From Donghicola mangrovi (lineage in GTDB: Bacteria > Pseudomonadota > Alphaproteobacteria > Rhodobacterales > Rhodobacteraceae), in the NCBI RefSeq assembly GCF_013377535.1, contig NZ_JABCJE010000001.1, positions 806,001 through 870,000 on the forward strand: a stretch of 64,000 nt of DNA, in the 5' to 3' direction. The translations under genes and the position numbers were made by a program. The notes under the pieces are model-generated. The model had not been told where the DNA came from, did not search any database, and saw nothing but the letters and a program-made list of their open reading frames with translations. Shown piece by piece: positions 1 through 8,010 of the stretch. Positions within the stretch are counted from its first letter, which is position 1. Every line of letters starts with the position of its first letter.

Positions 1-57
1 TCGCCCGTCCGCGGACCGAGCCACACGATTGATATCTGGTCTGCGCCGGAAACAACA

Positions 58-81
58 AAGGGGCCCGCGGGCCCCTTTTCT
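58..81 (-). terminator. Rho-independent terminator of the DUF3576 gene
   Basis: A perfect GC palindrome at 61-76 lies just past the stop of the minus-strand lipoprotein gene. It is flanked by A-rich sequence on the left and T-rich sequence on the right, so it could also stop transcription entering from the left edge. Confidence 0.75.
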
Positions 82-101
82 TTTGCCGTGATGGCAGGGG
101 C

Positions 102-584
102 TTAGAGCCCCAGTTCGGCTACGCGCAGCTGGCGGGCGCGGGTGAGAATCGCATCCTCGACCGCGCGCTGGGTGTCGATGCTGACCGGACCGCCCTGCGA
201 TTGCAGCGAGACATTCAACGAACGGGCGTCGAGCGCGCTGTCGGTCACATAGATCGTGGCGCGGTACGCGCGGCCACCGCCCGGAGGGGTGCCGTACCCG
301 GTCGAGATCACGCCGGTGAAGGGGTCAATCGTCTCGATCGGCAGGAAATTCAGCACTTCGAGCGATGCGTTCCAGAGGAATCGGTTAACCTCGCCAACCT
401 CTTTGCGGTCGGGCTTGATGAACATATTGAAGATGCTCGACCGTTTGGTCTCTACGCCCTGTTCCTGAAAGAACTCGTCGCGCGCATCGGTGGCGGATTT
501 CTGGGAGGCGAACTTCCCGCACCCGGTCAGGGTGGTGCCCATTGCAAGGCTAATGAGGACAATTTTGGCCATCGCGCGGGTCAT
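102..584 (-). CDS. DUF3576 family lipoprotein
   Basis: The product is a predicted outer-membrane or periplasmic lipoprotein of 160 residues. A signal peptide ends in the lipobox LTGC at about residues 19-22, so Cys22 would be lipidated. The mature part contains NRFLWNASLEVLNFLP and DPFTGVISTGY, which match the alphaproteobacterial DUF3576 family as I know it; no biochemical role is established. The ATG at 584 is chosen because AGGAG sits about 8 nt upstream, while a longer reading to 614 adds a charged stretch ahead of the signal peptide. It is monocistronic and divergent from the porin gene. Family placement is fairly secure; function is unknown. Confidence 0.85.
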   Translation of the reverse strand: MTRAMAKIVLISLAMGTTLTGCGKFASQKSATDARDEFFQEQGVETKRSSIFNMFIKPDRKEVGEVNRFLWNASLEVLNFLPIETIDPFTGVISTGYGTPPGGGRAYRATIYVTDSALDARSLNVSLQSQGGPVSIDTQRAVEDAILTRARQLRVAELGL

Positions 585-859
585 GCGGGCTCTCCTAGGC
601 ATTCGAAAAGTCACCTAAGCTGCTTAGCGGTCCTGATCCCCCGCGACAAGGCGGGTTTTGACCCTTTATATAAGAGAGACCGCCGAAAGTGTATGGAAAT
701 GCCCCGTAAAACCGCTTGTGGCAAATGAGCATCACTTAACTGTTTGTTGCCCCATGCAGACATCGTTGGCTTGCAACAAGGGGGGGGAAGGGTGCATTCA
801 AACTTCATCAAAACCGGTACACCGGATTGGTACGTGCCTTACGACACATGAGGGAAAAA

Positions 860-1825
860 ATGAAAAACGTTCTTTTCGCGACCACCGCGCTGATCGCAAC
901 CGCTGGCTTCGCGTCGGCAGAAGTAAGCCTGTCGGGTTCGGCAGAAATGGGTATCTTCGGCGGCGACCAGGGTATTGCTGGCTACACTGCAAATGGCGAC
1001 ACCATTCAAAACCGCGCTGACCAGTTCCACACCGACATCGACGTGACCTTCACCCTGTCGGGCGAGTCGGACAACGGCATCACCTTCGGTGCAACCATCG
1101 ACCTCGACGAAGAAGGCGGTTTCGCTGCTACCAACGGTGGCCCCGAAGCAGTATTCATCTCGGGCGACTTCGGCACCCTGACCATGGGCGACACCGACGG
1201 CGCGCTGGACAAAGCTGTTCAGGAAACCGACATCATCGGTGACATCGCTGACGCATCGACCACTCACTCGGTCAAAGGCTTCGGCGGCTTCGACGGTCGT
1301 CTGGACGGTCAAGTTGCACGCTACGACTACTCGGTTGCAGGCTTCGGTCTGTCGGTTTCGGCTGAAACCGCTGACAACGGCGTTGCACGTTCGACCTGGG
1401 GCTTCGGCTCGACCTACACCGTTGCACTGGGCGGTTCGGACCTGAAACTGGGTGCCGGCTACCAGGGCGGCGAAGACTTCGAAGCATGGGGTCTGTCGGC
1501 TGACACCACTCTGGGCGGTGTTCGTCTGGTTGCCAACTACGGCGAAGAAATCACCAACACCATCGGTGCTCTGGACGTAGTTGCAGCACGCTACAACGTT
1601 GCAGCAGTTTACACCATGGACGCACTGTCGCTGGGCGCTAACTACGGTGAAGTTCACACCGATGGCGTTTCGACCGACAAAGGCTTCGGTCTGGCAGCCA
1701 ACTACGATCTGGGCGGCGGTCTGGTTCTGCAAGCTGGCTACGGCGAGCAAGTTGTTGACCTCGTAGGCGTATCGGGCGACGACGTAGTGAACAGCTACTC
1801 GCTGGGTCTGGCAATGTCGTTCTAA
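860..1825 (+). CDS. Outer-membrane porin (Rhodobacter type)
   Basis: A 321-residue trimeric beta-barrel porin for passive diffusion of small solutes across the outer membrane. Residues 1-20 form a signal peptide ending ASA. The mature chain is acidic, rich in Gly, Asp and alternating hydrophobic residues, and ends in Phe (LAMSF), the usual signal for barrel insertion. The length fits the Rhodobacter capsulatus porin family of about 300 residues. ATG 860 is preferred because AGGG lies 5 nt upstream; ATG 848 would leave no room for a ribosome site. Codon use is very uniform (mostly GGC, GCT, CTG, TCG), as expected of a highly expressed gene. It has its own terminator and sits alone after a 275-bp upstream region. 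Confidence 0.93.
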   Translation: MKNVLFATTALIATAGFASAEVSLSGSAEMGIFGGDQGIAGYTANGDTIQNRADQFHTDIDVTFTLSGESDNGITFGATIDLDEEGGFAATNGGPEAVFISGDFGTLTMGDTDGALDKAVQETDIIGDIADASTTHSVKGFGGFDGRLDGQVARYDYSVAGFGLSVSAETADNGVARSTWGFGSTYTVALGGSDLKLGAGYQGGEDFEAWGLSADTTLGGVRLVANYGEEITNTIGALDVVAARYNVAAVYTMDALSLGANYGEVHTDGVSTDKGFGLAANYDLGGGLVLQAGYGEQVVDLVGVSGDDVVNSYSLGLAMSF

Positions 1826-1848
1826 GATCATCTGATCTTGAATGCGGA

Positions 1849-1877
1849 AGAGCGGGCTTTTGCCCGCTCTTTTCTTT
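1849..1877 (+). terminator. Terminator of the porin gene
   Basis: A nine-base stem (1849-1857 with 1862-1870) with a TTTT loop is followed by a T-rich run, 24 bp after the porin stop. Confidence 0.9.
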
Positions 1878-1945
1878 TGTGCAGCGTCTTTTTTTCTGCA
1901 TGTGCAAAGGCTATTTCGAGCAGATGTTGCGTAAAGGAATAGTTT

Positions 1946-3433
1946 ATGGCCAAGCCCTCGCCCGCCCAAATCAAGGCTGCCCTGCAGCAAGCGATCAAGC
2001 TGCGTCAGACCGGCCAGTTTTCCCAGTCTTTCCAGTTGCTTCAGCAGGTGACGACCGTCGCCCCCCGTTTGGCTGAAGCACATTACCACATGGCGCTGGC
2101 CGCCATTGACCTGCACCTGCCGCGCACAGCCGTCAAATCGCTGGCGACCGCAGATCGGCTCAAGCCGAAAACTCCCGAAATTCTGTACACCCTCTGCGAG
2201 GCCCAGATGGCCTGCTATCGCCACGAGGATGGACTAAAGACCCTGCGCCGTCTGCGTCAGCTGATGCCCAAGCGTCGCTCGATCATGCTCAAAGAGGCGA
2301 TGATCCGGATGCAGCTTGGCGAATTCGATTCGTCGAACGAGGTGATCAGCCAGCTGATCGACGGAAACCCCGCCTATGGGGAAAACTACCGCAGCTATGT
2401 GCAGCCCCGCCGGATCAAAGAAGATGACCCGATCATCCCCAAGATGCTGGCGGCTTATGAGCGGGACGACCTGACCACGGAGTCGCGCTATCACCTGTGT
2501 TACGCCTTGGCCAAGGCCTATGGCGACTTGCGGCAGGATGATAAAGTTTTCAAATACTTGAACGAGGCGAATAGTCTTCAGCGGTCCGCGGACACCCCGA
2601 ACATGGACGGCGCCGCCGAAGAGGTGGACCGTCTGATCGAGGCGCAGAAAGACGCCGTTATCCCCCCCGCCGTCGAGGGCGAGGATCGCCCCGTTCCGAT
2701 CTATGTCTGCGGGATGCCGCGGTCGGGCACCACGCTGGTCGAACGCATTCTGGGCCGCCATTCCGAGGTGTCCAGCGCCGAAGAACTGGCGATTGGCAGC
2801 AAACTGGCGCGGGCGGCCTTGGGCGGCACCACCAAAGTGCCGGGCCAATTGGGGAACGTGCCGCAGGGTACCTTGGACGCGGTGGCACGCCGGTTGCGGG
2901 CCGCGATGGCCGAGTCTGCTGACGGGGACACCAAATATGTCACCGACAAATCCATCATGACCTTCCTGACCATGCCCGCACTGGCGCTGGCGCTGCCGGA
3001 CGCGCGGTTTGTGGTGGTGCGCCGTGATCCGCGCGACGTGGCGCTGTCGATCTACCGGAACCACTTTGCCGAGGGGACGCACAAATACTCGATGGATTTG
3101 GGGGACATTGCCAAGCAGGTCGTCCTGTTCGAGAAATGCGTTGAGGCCTTCCGCGAGCAGATGGGCGACCGCATGATCGAGGTCCAGTACGAAGATTTGG
3201 TCGAGGACCCCGATACCCAGATCCCGCGTCTGGTGAAGGGTGTGAATCTGCCGTGGCAGGAGGCGTGCTTGCATCCCGAAGAGGGCGAGGGCGCTGTGCG
3301 GACTTTGAGCCTTGGACAGGTGCGCGTGCCGGTTTACAAGTCGGCCAAAGGCGGCTGGCGTCGCTTTGCCGACGACATGAAACCCTTCATCGAGACTTAC
3401 GAGGCCCTGAGCAATGTCCCTCTCCGAGATTAA
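1946..3433 (+). CDS. TPR-repeat sulfotransferase
   Basis: A 495-residue two-domain protein. Residues 1 to about 215 are helical TPR-like repeats, probably for protein binding. Residues 250-490 form a sulfotransferase domain with the 5'-phosphosulfate loop GMPRSGTTL at 256-264 and a 3'-phosphate-binding segment RRDPRDVALS at about 359-368, so it should transfer sulfate from PAPS to an unknown acceptor. There is no signal peptide or membrane segment, which implies a cytoplasmic location. Proteins of this architecture are frequent in marine alphaproteobacteria but their acceptors are mostly unknown. The end of the gene overlaps the next gene by 20 nt, suggesting translational coupling. Confidence 0.88.
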   Translation: MAKPSPAQIKAALQQAIKLRQTGQFSQSFQLLQQVTTVAPRLAEAHYHMALAAIDLHLPRTAVKSLATADRLKPKTPEILYTLCEAQMACYRHEDGLKTLRRLRQLMPKRRSIMLKEAMIRMQLGEFDSSNEVISQLIDGNPAYGENYRSYVQPRRIKEDDPIIPKMLAAYERDDLTTESRYHLCYALAKAYGDLRQDDKVFKYLNEANSLQRSADTPNMDGAAEEVDRLIEAQKDAVIPPAVEGEDRPVPIYVCGMPRSGTTLVERILGRHSEVSSAEELAIGSKLARAALGGTTKVPGQLGNVPQGTLDAVARRLRAAMAESADGDTKYVTDKSIMTFLTMPALALALPDARFVVVRRDPRDVALSIYRNHFAEGTHKYSMDLGDIAKQVVLFEKCVEAFREQMGDRMIEVQYEDLVEDPDTQIPRLVKGVNLPWQEACLHPEEGEGAVRTLSLGQVRVPVYKSAKGGWRRFADDMKPFIETYEALSNVPLRD

Positions 3434-4067
3434 GCAACGACTGTCCAAAGCCTGCGCCACCTATGGCCGCAATGAGTCGGACGTCACCCTGATCGCGGTG
3501 TCCAAGGTGCAGCCGAACGAGCGCGTCGAAGAGGTCCTGAAAGAGGGGCATCGCGTGTTCGGGGAAAACAAGGTGCAGGAAGCGGCGGGCAAATGGCCCA
3601 TGTTCCGCGAGACCTATGACGGGATCGAACTGCATCTGATCGGCCCCCTGCAAAGCAACAAGGCCCGTCAGGCGATGGAACTGGCGCAGTCGATCCACAC
3701 CGTGGACCGTCCGAAAATCGCCATCACGATCGCCCGTCTGGCGCAGGAAATGGGGCAGTGCCCAGAGCTGTTCATTCAGGTGAACACCGGTGAAGAGCCC
3801 CAGAAAGCGGGCATCAGCCCCGCCGAGGCGGACGCGTTCATTAAGGAATGCCGCGACATGGATCTGCCGGTGCGCGGGCTGATGTGCATCCCGCCGGTCG
3901 AAGAAGAGGCCAGCCTGCACTTTGCCCTGCTGCGGAAAATCGCAGAGCGGAACGGGCTGACCGGCCTGTCGATGGGCATGAGCGATGACTTTGAAAAGGC
4001 CATCAGTTTCGGCGCAACCCATGTGCGTGTGGGCTCTGCGATCTTTGGGGCGCGGCACTACGAGTAA
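3414..4067 (+). CDS. yggS: PLP homeostasis protein, YggS/PLPBP family
   Basis: A 217-residue single-domain PLP-binding TIM-barrel protein. It is not known to be an enzyme; the family buffers pyridoxal phosphate and affects amino-acid and vitamin B6 balance. The PLP lysine is Lys31 in LIAVSKVQPN. Other family signatures are HLIGPLQSNK near residue 80 and GMSDDFEKAI ... VRVGSAIFGAR at the C-terminus. Length is normal for the family. The start codon lies inside the 3' end of the sulfotransferase gene, and no other start gives the conserved N-terminus. Confidence 0.95.
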   Translation: MSLSEIKQRLSKACATYGRNESDVTLIAVSKVQPNERVEEVLKEGHRVFGENKVQEAAGKWPMFRETYDGIELHLIGPLQSNKARQAMELAQSIHTVDRPKIAITIARLAQEMGQCPELFIQVNTGEEPQKAGISPAEADAFIKECRDMDLPVRGLMCIPPVEEEASLHFALLRKIAERNGLTGLSMGMSDDFEKAISFGATHVRVGSAIFGARHYE

Positions 4068-4127
4068 TGTGACTTGCCCCTGTGCGTGCCAGATGTTCGA
4101 CTGGCGGCATTGGAATTGGAGTAAGTA

Positions 4128-4523
4128 ATGCGTTTTCGTTTTTTGGTTCTGGCGGCAATTCTGGCTGCGCCGACCGTGGCTTCGGCCGAGATGTCTGTGA
4201 CCTTTGACTGGGGGAAAATCCCACGCTGTACGACGGGGCGGCCCAACGTGGTGGACAGCCCCCAGTTCGTGCTGAAGGACGTGCCAGAGGGGACTACCCA
4301 CCTGCTGTTCCGGATGATCGACCGCGATGACACGTGGGCTGATCACGGGCAGAAGAAGCTGAAGCTGAACGCGACGGGGGATGTGACCATTCCGGCGGGC
4401 AGCTTCAAATATCTCAGCCCTTGCCCCAAGGGCGCGATCCACACCTATGAATGGCACGTGACCGCGTTCAAAGGCATGAAGCCCGTGATCACTGCTTGGC
4501 GTCAGGGCAATTACCCTAACTGA
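4128..4523 (+). CDS. Exported PEBP-like (YbhB/YbcL family) protein
   Basis: A 131-residue protein with a clear signal peptide (residues 1-20, ending ASA). The mature part shows PEBP/YbhB-like features: a core SPQFVLKDVPEGTTHL, an acidic DRDD segment, and GAIHTYEWHVTAFKG near the C-terminus, where the family has its His-Tyr ligand-pocket motif. It is slightly shorter than E. coli YbhB. Function in bacteria is unclear; ligand binding in the periplasm is the likeliest role. GGAG precedes the ATG. The stop codon directly abuts the stop of the convergent L,D-transpeptidase gene. Confidence 0.7.
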   Translation: MRFRFLVLAAILAAPTVASAEMSVTFDWGKIPRCTTGRPNVVDSPQFVLKDVPEGTTHLLFRMIDRDDTWADHGQKKLKLNATGDVTIPAGSFKYLSPCPKGAIHTYEWHVTAFKGMKPVITAWRQGNYPN

Positions 4524-5018
4524 TCAGCGGACGATCAGCCGCGTCTCGTATGCGATGCGGCTTGCGATCCAGCGCAGGTCTTGCGGATGGAAGGCCACGC
4601 ATCCGGCGGTCGGATATCCGGGCCGCCGCCACTGGTGGATAAAGATGGCGCTGCCTTTGCCACGTTCGGCATAGGGCCAGTTCCAGTCGGTGATCAGCAC
4701 CAGATCGTACAGAGGATCGGCGCGGCGCAGCTTTTCGTGGCTGTGCGGATAGGGCGCGCGGACCATCAGGTTGTAGTCCTGATCCCCCGCATCATCGGAC
4801 CACAGATCGCGCGGGCCAATGGGCAGGGCCCAGTCGGCAGGGCGGGCCATGCGGTCGGGGCGATAGAGCATCCCGACAATGCGGTGGATGCCGCGCGGGG
4901 TGGCGCCGTCGCCCTCGCGTTTGCTGCTGGTGATGCCGCCGCGCCCGATGGTGCAGGGGAAATGGCGGTTCAGGAAACGGACGCCCGTGGGCGTGACCAC
5001 CAGATCGCGGCTGTTCAT
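4524..5018 (-). CDS. L,D-transpeptidase family (YkuD-like) protein
   Basis: A 164-residue catalytic domain of the L,D-transpeptidase/YkuD superfamily. The active-site motif is H128-Q-W...T-A-G-C140-V, matching the family pattern H...(S/T)xGC. No signal peptide or lipobox is visible, which is unusual for an enzyme acting on peptidoglycan; many alphaproteobacterial proteins of this short type share the feature and may act elsewhere or be exported by an unknown route. Its ATG overlaps the ribA stop by four bases (ATGA), so it is translated from the ribA message. Confidence 0.82.
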   Translation of the reverse strand: MNSRDLVVTPTGVRFLNRHFPCTIGRGGITSSKREGDGATPRGIHRIVGMLYRPDRMARPADWALPIGPRDLWSDDAGDQDYNLMVRAPYPHSHEKLRRADPLYDLVLITDWNWPYAERGKGSAIFIHQWRRPGYPTAGCVAFHPQDLRWIASRIAYETRLIVR

Positions 5019-6103
5019 AGCAGGTGACCCGACTTTTTCGCTTTGGTCGCGAGGTAGGCCTTGTTCTGCGGGGTCTGGCCCAGAATCAAGGGGACACGCT
5101 CGGCAACCTTGATCCCCATCTTCTCCATCATCGCGATTTTGCGGGGGTTGTTGGTCATCAGGCGGACCGAGTCGAAGCCCAGTTTGCGCAGGATCGCCGC
5201 TCCGATGCGGAAGTCGCGTTCGTCATCCTCGAACCCCAGACGGTGGTTCGCCTCGACAGTGTCGTAGCCCTGATCTTGAAGGGCATAGGCGCGCATCTTG
5301 TTGGCCAGACCGATGCCGCGACCCTCTTGGTTCAGGTACAGCAGGACACCCGCGCCTTGGGCGCCCATCTGGTTCAGGGCGCCGTTCAGCTGCGGGCCAC
5401 AGTCGCATTTCAGGCTGCCCAGAACGTCGCCGGTAAAGCAGGCCGAATGCAGGCGGGCCAAGACGGGCTCGTCGCGGGAGGGGTTGCCGATCTCGATCGC
5501 GTAATGCTCTTCGTTGCCGTCCTCGGGGCGGTAGATGTGCAGGCGTCCGGCTTCGGAGGCGACCATGGGCAGGCGCGCAGCGGCAACGGGGTGCAAGGAC
5601 GCCTCGGCGGCGATGGCGGGCCCTGCAAGGGGCGCGTCGATCAGGGTCAGGCGGTATTGGGCGGCGAAGGTCTCGGGGTTTTCCAGCGGGACCACCAGCG
5701 CGGCAGGCAGCAGGTGCGCGGTTTTCACCAGTTGGATCGCCAAGCGGTGCAGGCTGGCGTCGCCGCCACGGGCAATCTGGAACGGCCCCTTCATCGGCAC
5801 GTCCATGTCGTGCTTGGGATCAGCCATGGCGCGCACCCACCACAGATCGGCGTCTGCGGGCACGGTGATGCGGGCCAGATCGCCGTCATAGGGCACGGCC
5901 TTCAGCGTTTCGGCGCGGCGAGAGGTCAGGACGATGACCGGAGCCTGCCCCAAACTGCGCAGATCGGCCATGCGATCGGCCGACAGGCTTTCGGCGGCCA
6001 TGACCAGCAGGGCGCTGTCGCCGCGCAGCACAATGGGGACGCCCATGCGCAAATCGCCACGGGCGCGGGCCAGATCCTCGGTGATGTCAGGGGCGAAGGC
6101 CAT
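5015..6103 (-). CDS. ribA: GTP cyclohydrolase II with extra N-terminal domain
   Basis: Catalyses the first committed step of riboflavin synthesis, opening the imidazole ring of GTP. The C-terminal half (about residues 190-362) is a complete RibA domain: zinc cysteines Cys222, Cys233 and Cys235 in the HSAC...CDCG motif, followed by NQEGRGIGL and TNNPRK. The 180-residue N-terminal part is as long as a RibB domain but lacks recognisable RibB catalytic motifs, so it looks degenerate or repurposed. Length 362 compares with about 200 for E. coli RibA. A GAGGAG ribosome site precedes the ATG. It is transcribed with the L,D-transpeptidase gene. Confidence 0.93.
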   Translation of the reverse strand: MAFAPDITEDLARARGDLRMGVPIVLRGDSALLVMAAESLSADRMADLRSLGQAPVIVLTSRRAETLKAVPYDGDLARITVPADADLWWVRAMADPKHDMDVPMKGPFQIARGGDASLHRLAIQLVKTAHLLPAALVVPLENPETFAAQYRLTLIDAPLAGPAIAAEASLHPVAAARLPMVASEAGRLHIYRPEDGNEEHYAIEIGNPSRDEPVLARLHSACFTGDVLGSLKCDCGPQLNGALNQMGAQGAGVLLYLNQEGRGIGLANKMRAYALQDQGYDTVEANHRLGFEDDERDFRIGAAILRKLGFDSVRLMTNNPRKIAMMEKMGIKVAERVPLILGQTPQNKAYLATKAKKSGHLL

Positions 6104-6270
6104 TGTTACCGCTCCTCATCTTGCGTTGCAGGGTTCTGTAACTGTTTGAGCCGGAAATTGAAATAAATCCCTGCGCACCGACACATGGGCGTGAGCGCAC
6201 TGCCACAAACCTTGTCGTGAAGGTGCGTGAGGCGCATCTGTTTGGAAACGGAAGACAACGGAGAATTCAA

Positions 6271-6957
6271 ATGTCGCAACTGCGTAAGATCCTGCTGGTA
6301 GACGACGACGAGGACCTTCGCGAGGCGCTGAGCGAGCAGCTCGTCATGACCGAAGACTTTGACGTATTCGAGGCCGGCAATGGTGTCGAAGCCATGGAGC
6401 GCGTCAAGGACGGTCTGTACGATCTGGTGATTCTCGATGTGGGTCTGCCCGACACCGATGGCCGCGAATTGTGTCGCCGCATGCGCAAGCAGGGCGTGAA
6501 AAGCCCGATTTTGATGCTGACCGGCCACGATAGTGATGCAGATACGATCTTGGGCCTGGATGCAGGCGCAAACGATTACGTGACCAAGCCGTTCAAATTC
6601 CCGGTGCTTCTGGCCCGGATTCGCGCGCAGCTGCGCCAGCATGAACAGAGCGAGGATGCCGTTTTTGTTGTTGGCCCGTATACGTTTAAGCCCTCGATGA
6701 AGATGCTGATCACCGCTGATGAAAAGAAGATCCGTCTGACCGAGAAAGAGACCAACATTCTAAAGTTTCTGCACCGCTCGCCCGATGGGGTGGTTGCCAG
6801 AGACGTGCTCTTGCATGAAGTATGGGGATACAACGCAGGCGTGACCACGCACACGTTGGAGACGCACATTTACCGGCTTCGCCAAAAAATCGAACCGGAT
6901 CCGTCGAACGCCCGCCTTCTTGTCACCGAATCCGGCGGCTATCGTCTGAATGCCTAA
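6271..6957 (+). CDS. cenR: OmpR-family response regulator, CenR type
   Basis: A 228-residue two-component response regulator. The receiver domain (1-120) has the acidic cluster DDDED at 11-15, phospho-acceptor Asp56 (LVILD), Thr84 and Lys106 in YVTKPF. A winged helix-turn-helix DNA-binding domain spans about 135-226 and ends in the HTLETHIYRLRQK motif. The sequence closely resembles what I recall of Caulobacter CenR, an essential regulator of envelope integrity, also studied in R. sphaeroides. A partner kinase is not in the window. GGAG precedes ATG 6271; longer readings to 6217 have no support. It diverges from ribA. Confidence 0.88.
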   Translation: MSQLRKILLVDDDEDLREALSEQLVMTEDFDVFEAGNGVEAMERVKDGLYDLVILDVGLPDTDGRELCRRMRKQGVKSPILMLTGHDSDADTILGLDAGANDYVTKPFKFPVLLARIRAQLRQHEQSEDAVFVVGPYTFKPSMKMLITADEKKIRLTEKETNILKFLHRSPDGVVARDVLLHEVWGYNAGVTTHTLETHIYRLRQKIEPDPSNARLLVTESGGYRLNA

Positions 6958-6978
6958 GCTTTGCGCCAGATCAATGTT

Positions 6979-6994
6979 TGGCACGGCATATGCA
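6979..6994 (+). promoter_or_regulatory. Sigma-54-type promoter candidate upstream of the small RNA
   Basis: TGGCAC at 6979-6984 and ATGCA at 6990-6994 give the invariant GG-N10-GC spacing of RpoN promoters (GG 6980-6981, GC 6992-6993). One base differs from the TTGCA consensus. The predicted start of transcription is about 7005. I see no obvious NtrC site upstream, where the cenR coding region lies. Confidence 0.5.
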
Positions 6995-7004
6995 GGCATC
7001 CCTG

Positions 7005-7089
7005 AATTGAAGACCCCGCGCATATCCGGGTTATGATGTGCTTACCTCCCTGTTGGACTTGGCCCGGGCTTCGTGCCCGGGTCTTTTTT
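7005..7089 (+). ncRNA. Probable small regulatory RNA (alpha-r8/mmgR-like)
   Basis: About 85 nt lie between a sigma-54-like promoter and a strong terminator in the gap between cenR and xthA. The RNA would hold an imperfect 5' hairpin (about 7013-7031), an unpaired ACCTCCCT element at 7044-7051 complementary to ribosome-binding sites, and a terminator stem 7063-7069/7075-7081 followed by TCTTTTTT. The central bases CCTCCCTGTTGGACTTGG resemble my memory of the Rfam suhB family, which includes mmgR of Sinorhizobium meliloti, an sRNA reported to be controlled by nitrogen status through NtrC and to limit phasin and PHB. That link is recall, not a search. The alternative is that the hairpin merely terminates cenR. 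Confidence 0.6.
7061..7089 (+). terminator. Terminator of the small RNA (or of cenR)
   Basis: A seven-base GC stem with a TTCGT loop is followed by TCTTTTTT. It would end the small RNA and also any read-through from cenR. Confidence 0.85.
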
Positions 7090-7166
7090 ATTTCGGGGGT
7101 TCGGCTTTCGGTTCGCGGGGGCGGCGGCTATACCGTCGGGGACAAAAGCGAAACACAGGGGGCGAC

Positions 7167-7955
7167 ATGACCTTTTCTCTGGCGACGTGGAACATCAACT
7201 CGGTCCGGCTGCGGTCCGGTCTGGTCGAGCGTCTGATGACCGAGGATGCCCCTGACGTGCTGTGCCTGCAGGAATGCAAGAGCCCCGTCGATCTGATCCC
7301 CATGGAGGCGTTCCATGCGCTGGGGTACCACCACATGATCGCCCGCGGTCAAAAGGGGTACAACGGCGTTGCGATCCTGTCCAAGCAGCCCATCGAAGAG
7401 GTGTGCAGCTTTGACTTTGCCGGTCTGGGCCATGCGCGCCACATCGCGGGACGGCTGGAGAACGGCGTGACGGTACATAACTTCTACGTTCCGGCGGGGG
7501 GCGACATTCCCGACCGCGAAAAGAACGAGAAATTTGGCCAGAAGCTGGATTACCTGACCGAGATGCGCGACTGGTGGCACGCCAATGCGCCAGAAAAAGC
7601 GATCATGGTGGGCGATTTGAACATCGCCCCGCGCGAGGATGACGTCTGGAGCCACAAGCAGCTTCTGAAGATCGTCAGCCACACTCCGATCGAGGTCGAG
7701 CATCTGGCGCAGGCGCAGGACGCGGGCAACTGGGTCGATATCACCCGTCAGGACATCCCCGAGGGGCAGATTTACAGCTGGTGGTCCTATCGCGCCAAGG
7801 ACTGGTCGGGCGCGGACAAAGGCCGCCGTCTGGACCACATCTGGGCCACCAAGGACATTGCGAATGCAGGCCACTCCAGCCGTATCCGCCGCGACGTGCG
7901 GGGCTGGGAGCAACCCAGTGACCACGCGCCTGTTTTTGCAAGCTTTGACCTTTGA
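7167..7955 (+). CDS. xthA: Exodeoxyribonuclease III
   Basis: A 262-residue AP endonuclease/3'-5' exonuclease of base-excision repair, cytoplasmic. The endonuclease/exonuclease/phosphatase fold is marked by TWNINSVRLR at 7-16, metal ligand Glu36 (LQECK), GDLNIAP near 151 and the C-terminal SDHAPVFASF. Length matches E. coli XthA. ATG 7167 follows AGGGGG at suitable distance and gives the conserved N-terminus; upstream extension would run through the terminator at 7061-7089. It is the first gene of a plus-strand run. Confidence 0.96.
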   Translation: MTFSLATWNINSVRLRSGLVERLMTEDAPDVLCLQECKSPVDLIPMEAFHALGYHHMIARGQKGYNGVAILSKQPIEEVCSFDFAGLGHARHIAGRLENGVTVHNFYVPAGGDIPDREKNEKFGQKLDYLTEMRDWWHANAPEKAIMVGDLNIAPREDDVWSHKQLLKIVSHTPIEVEHLAQAQDAGNWVDITRQDIPEGQIYSWWSYRAKDWSGADKGRRLDHIWATKDIANAGHSSRIRRDVRGWEQPSDHAPVFASFDL

Positions 7956-8010
7956 TATTCATATTTGTGCCCTCATATATGGGGCAACAGACCACTAAGG
8001 GAATTTGACG

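Noticed and set aside
839-2224. Open frame of 461 codons antisense to the porin gene
   Set aside because: A shadow of the highly biased porin gene; it runs through the porin terminator and has no family features.
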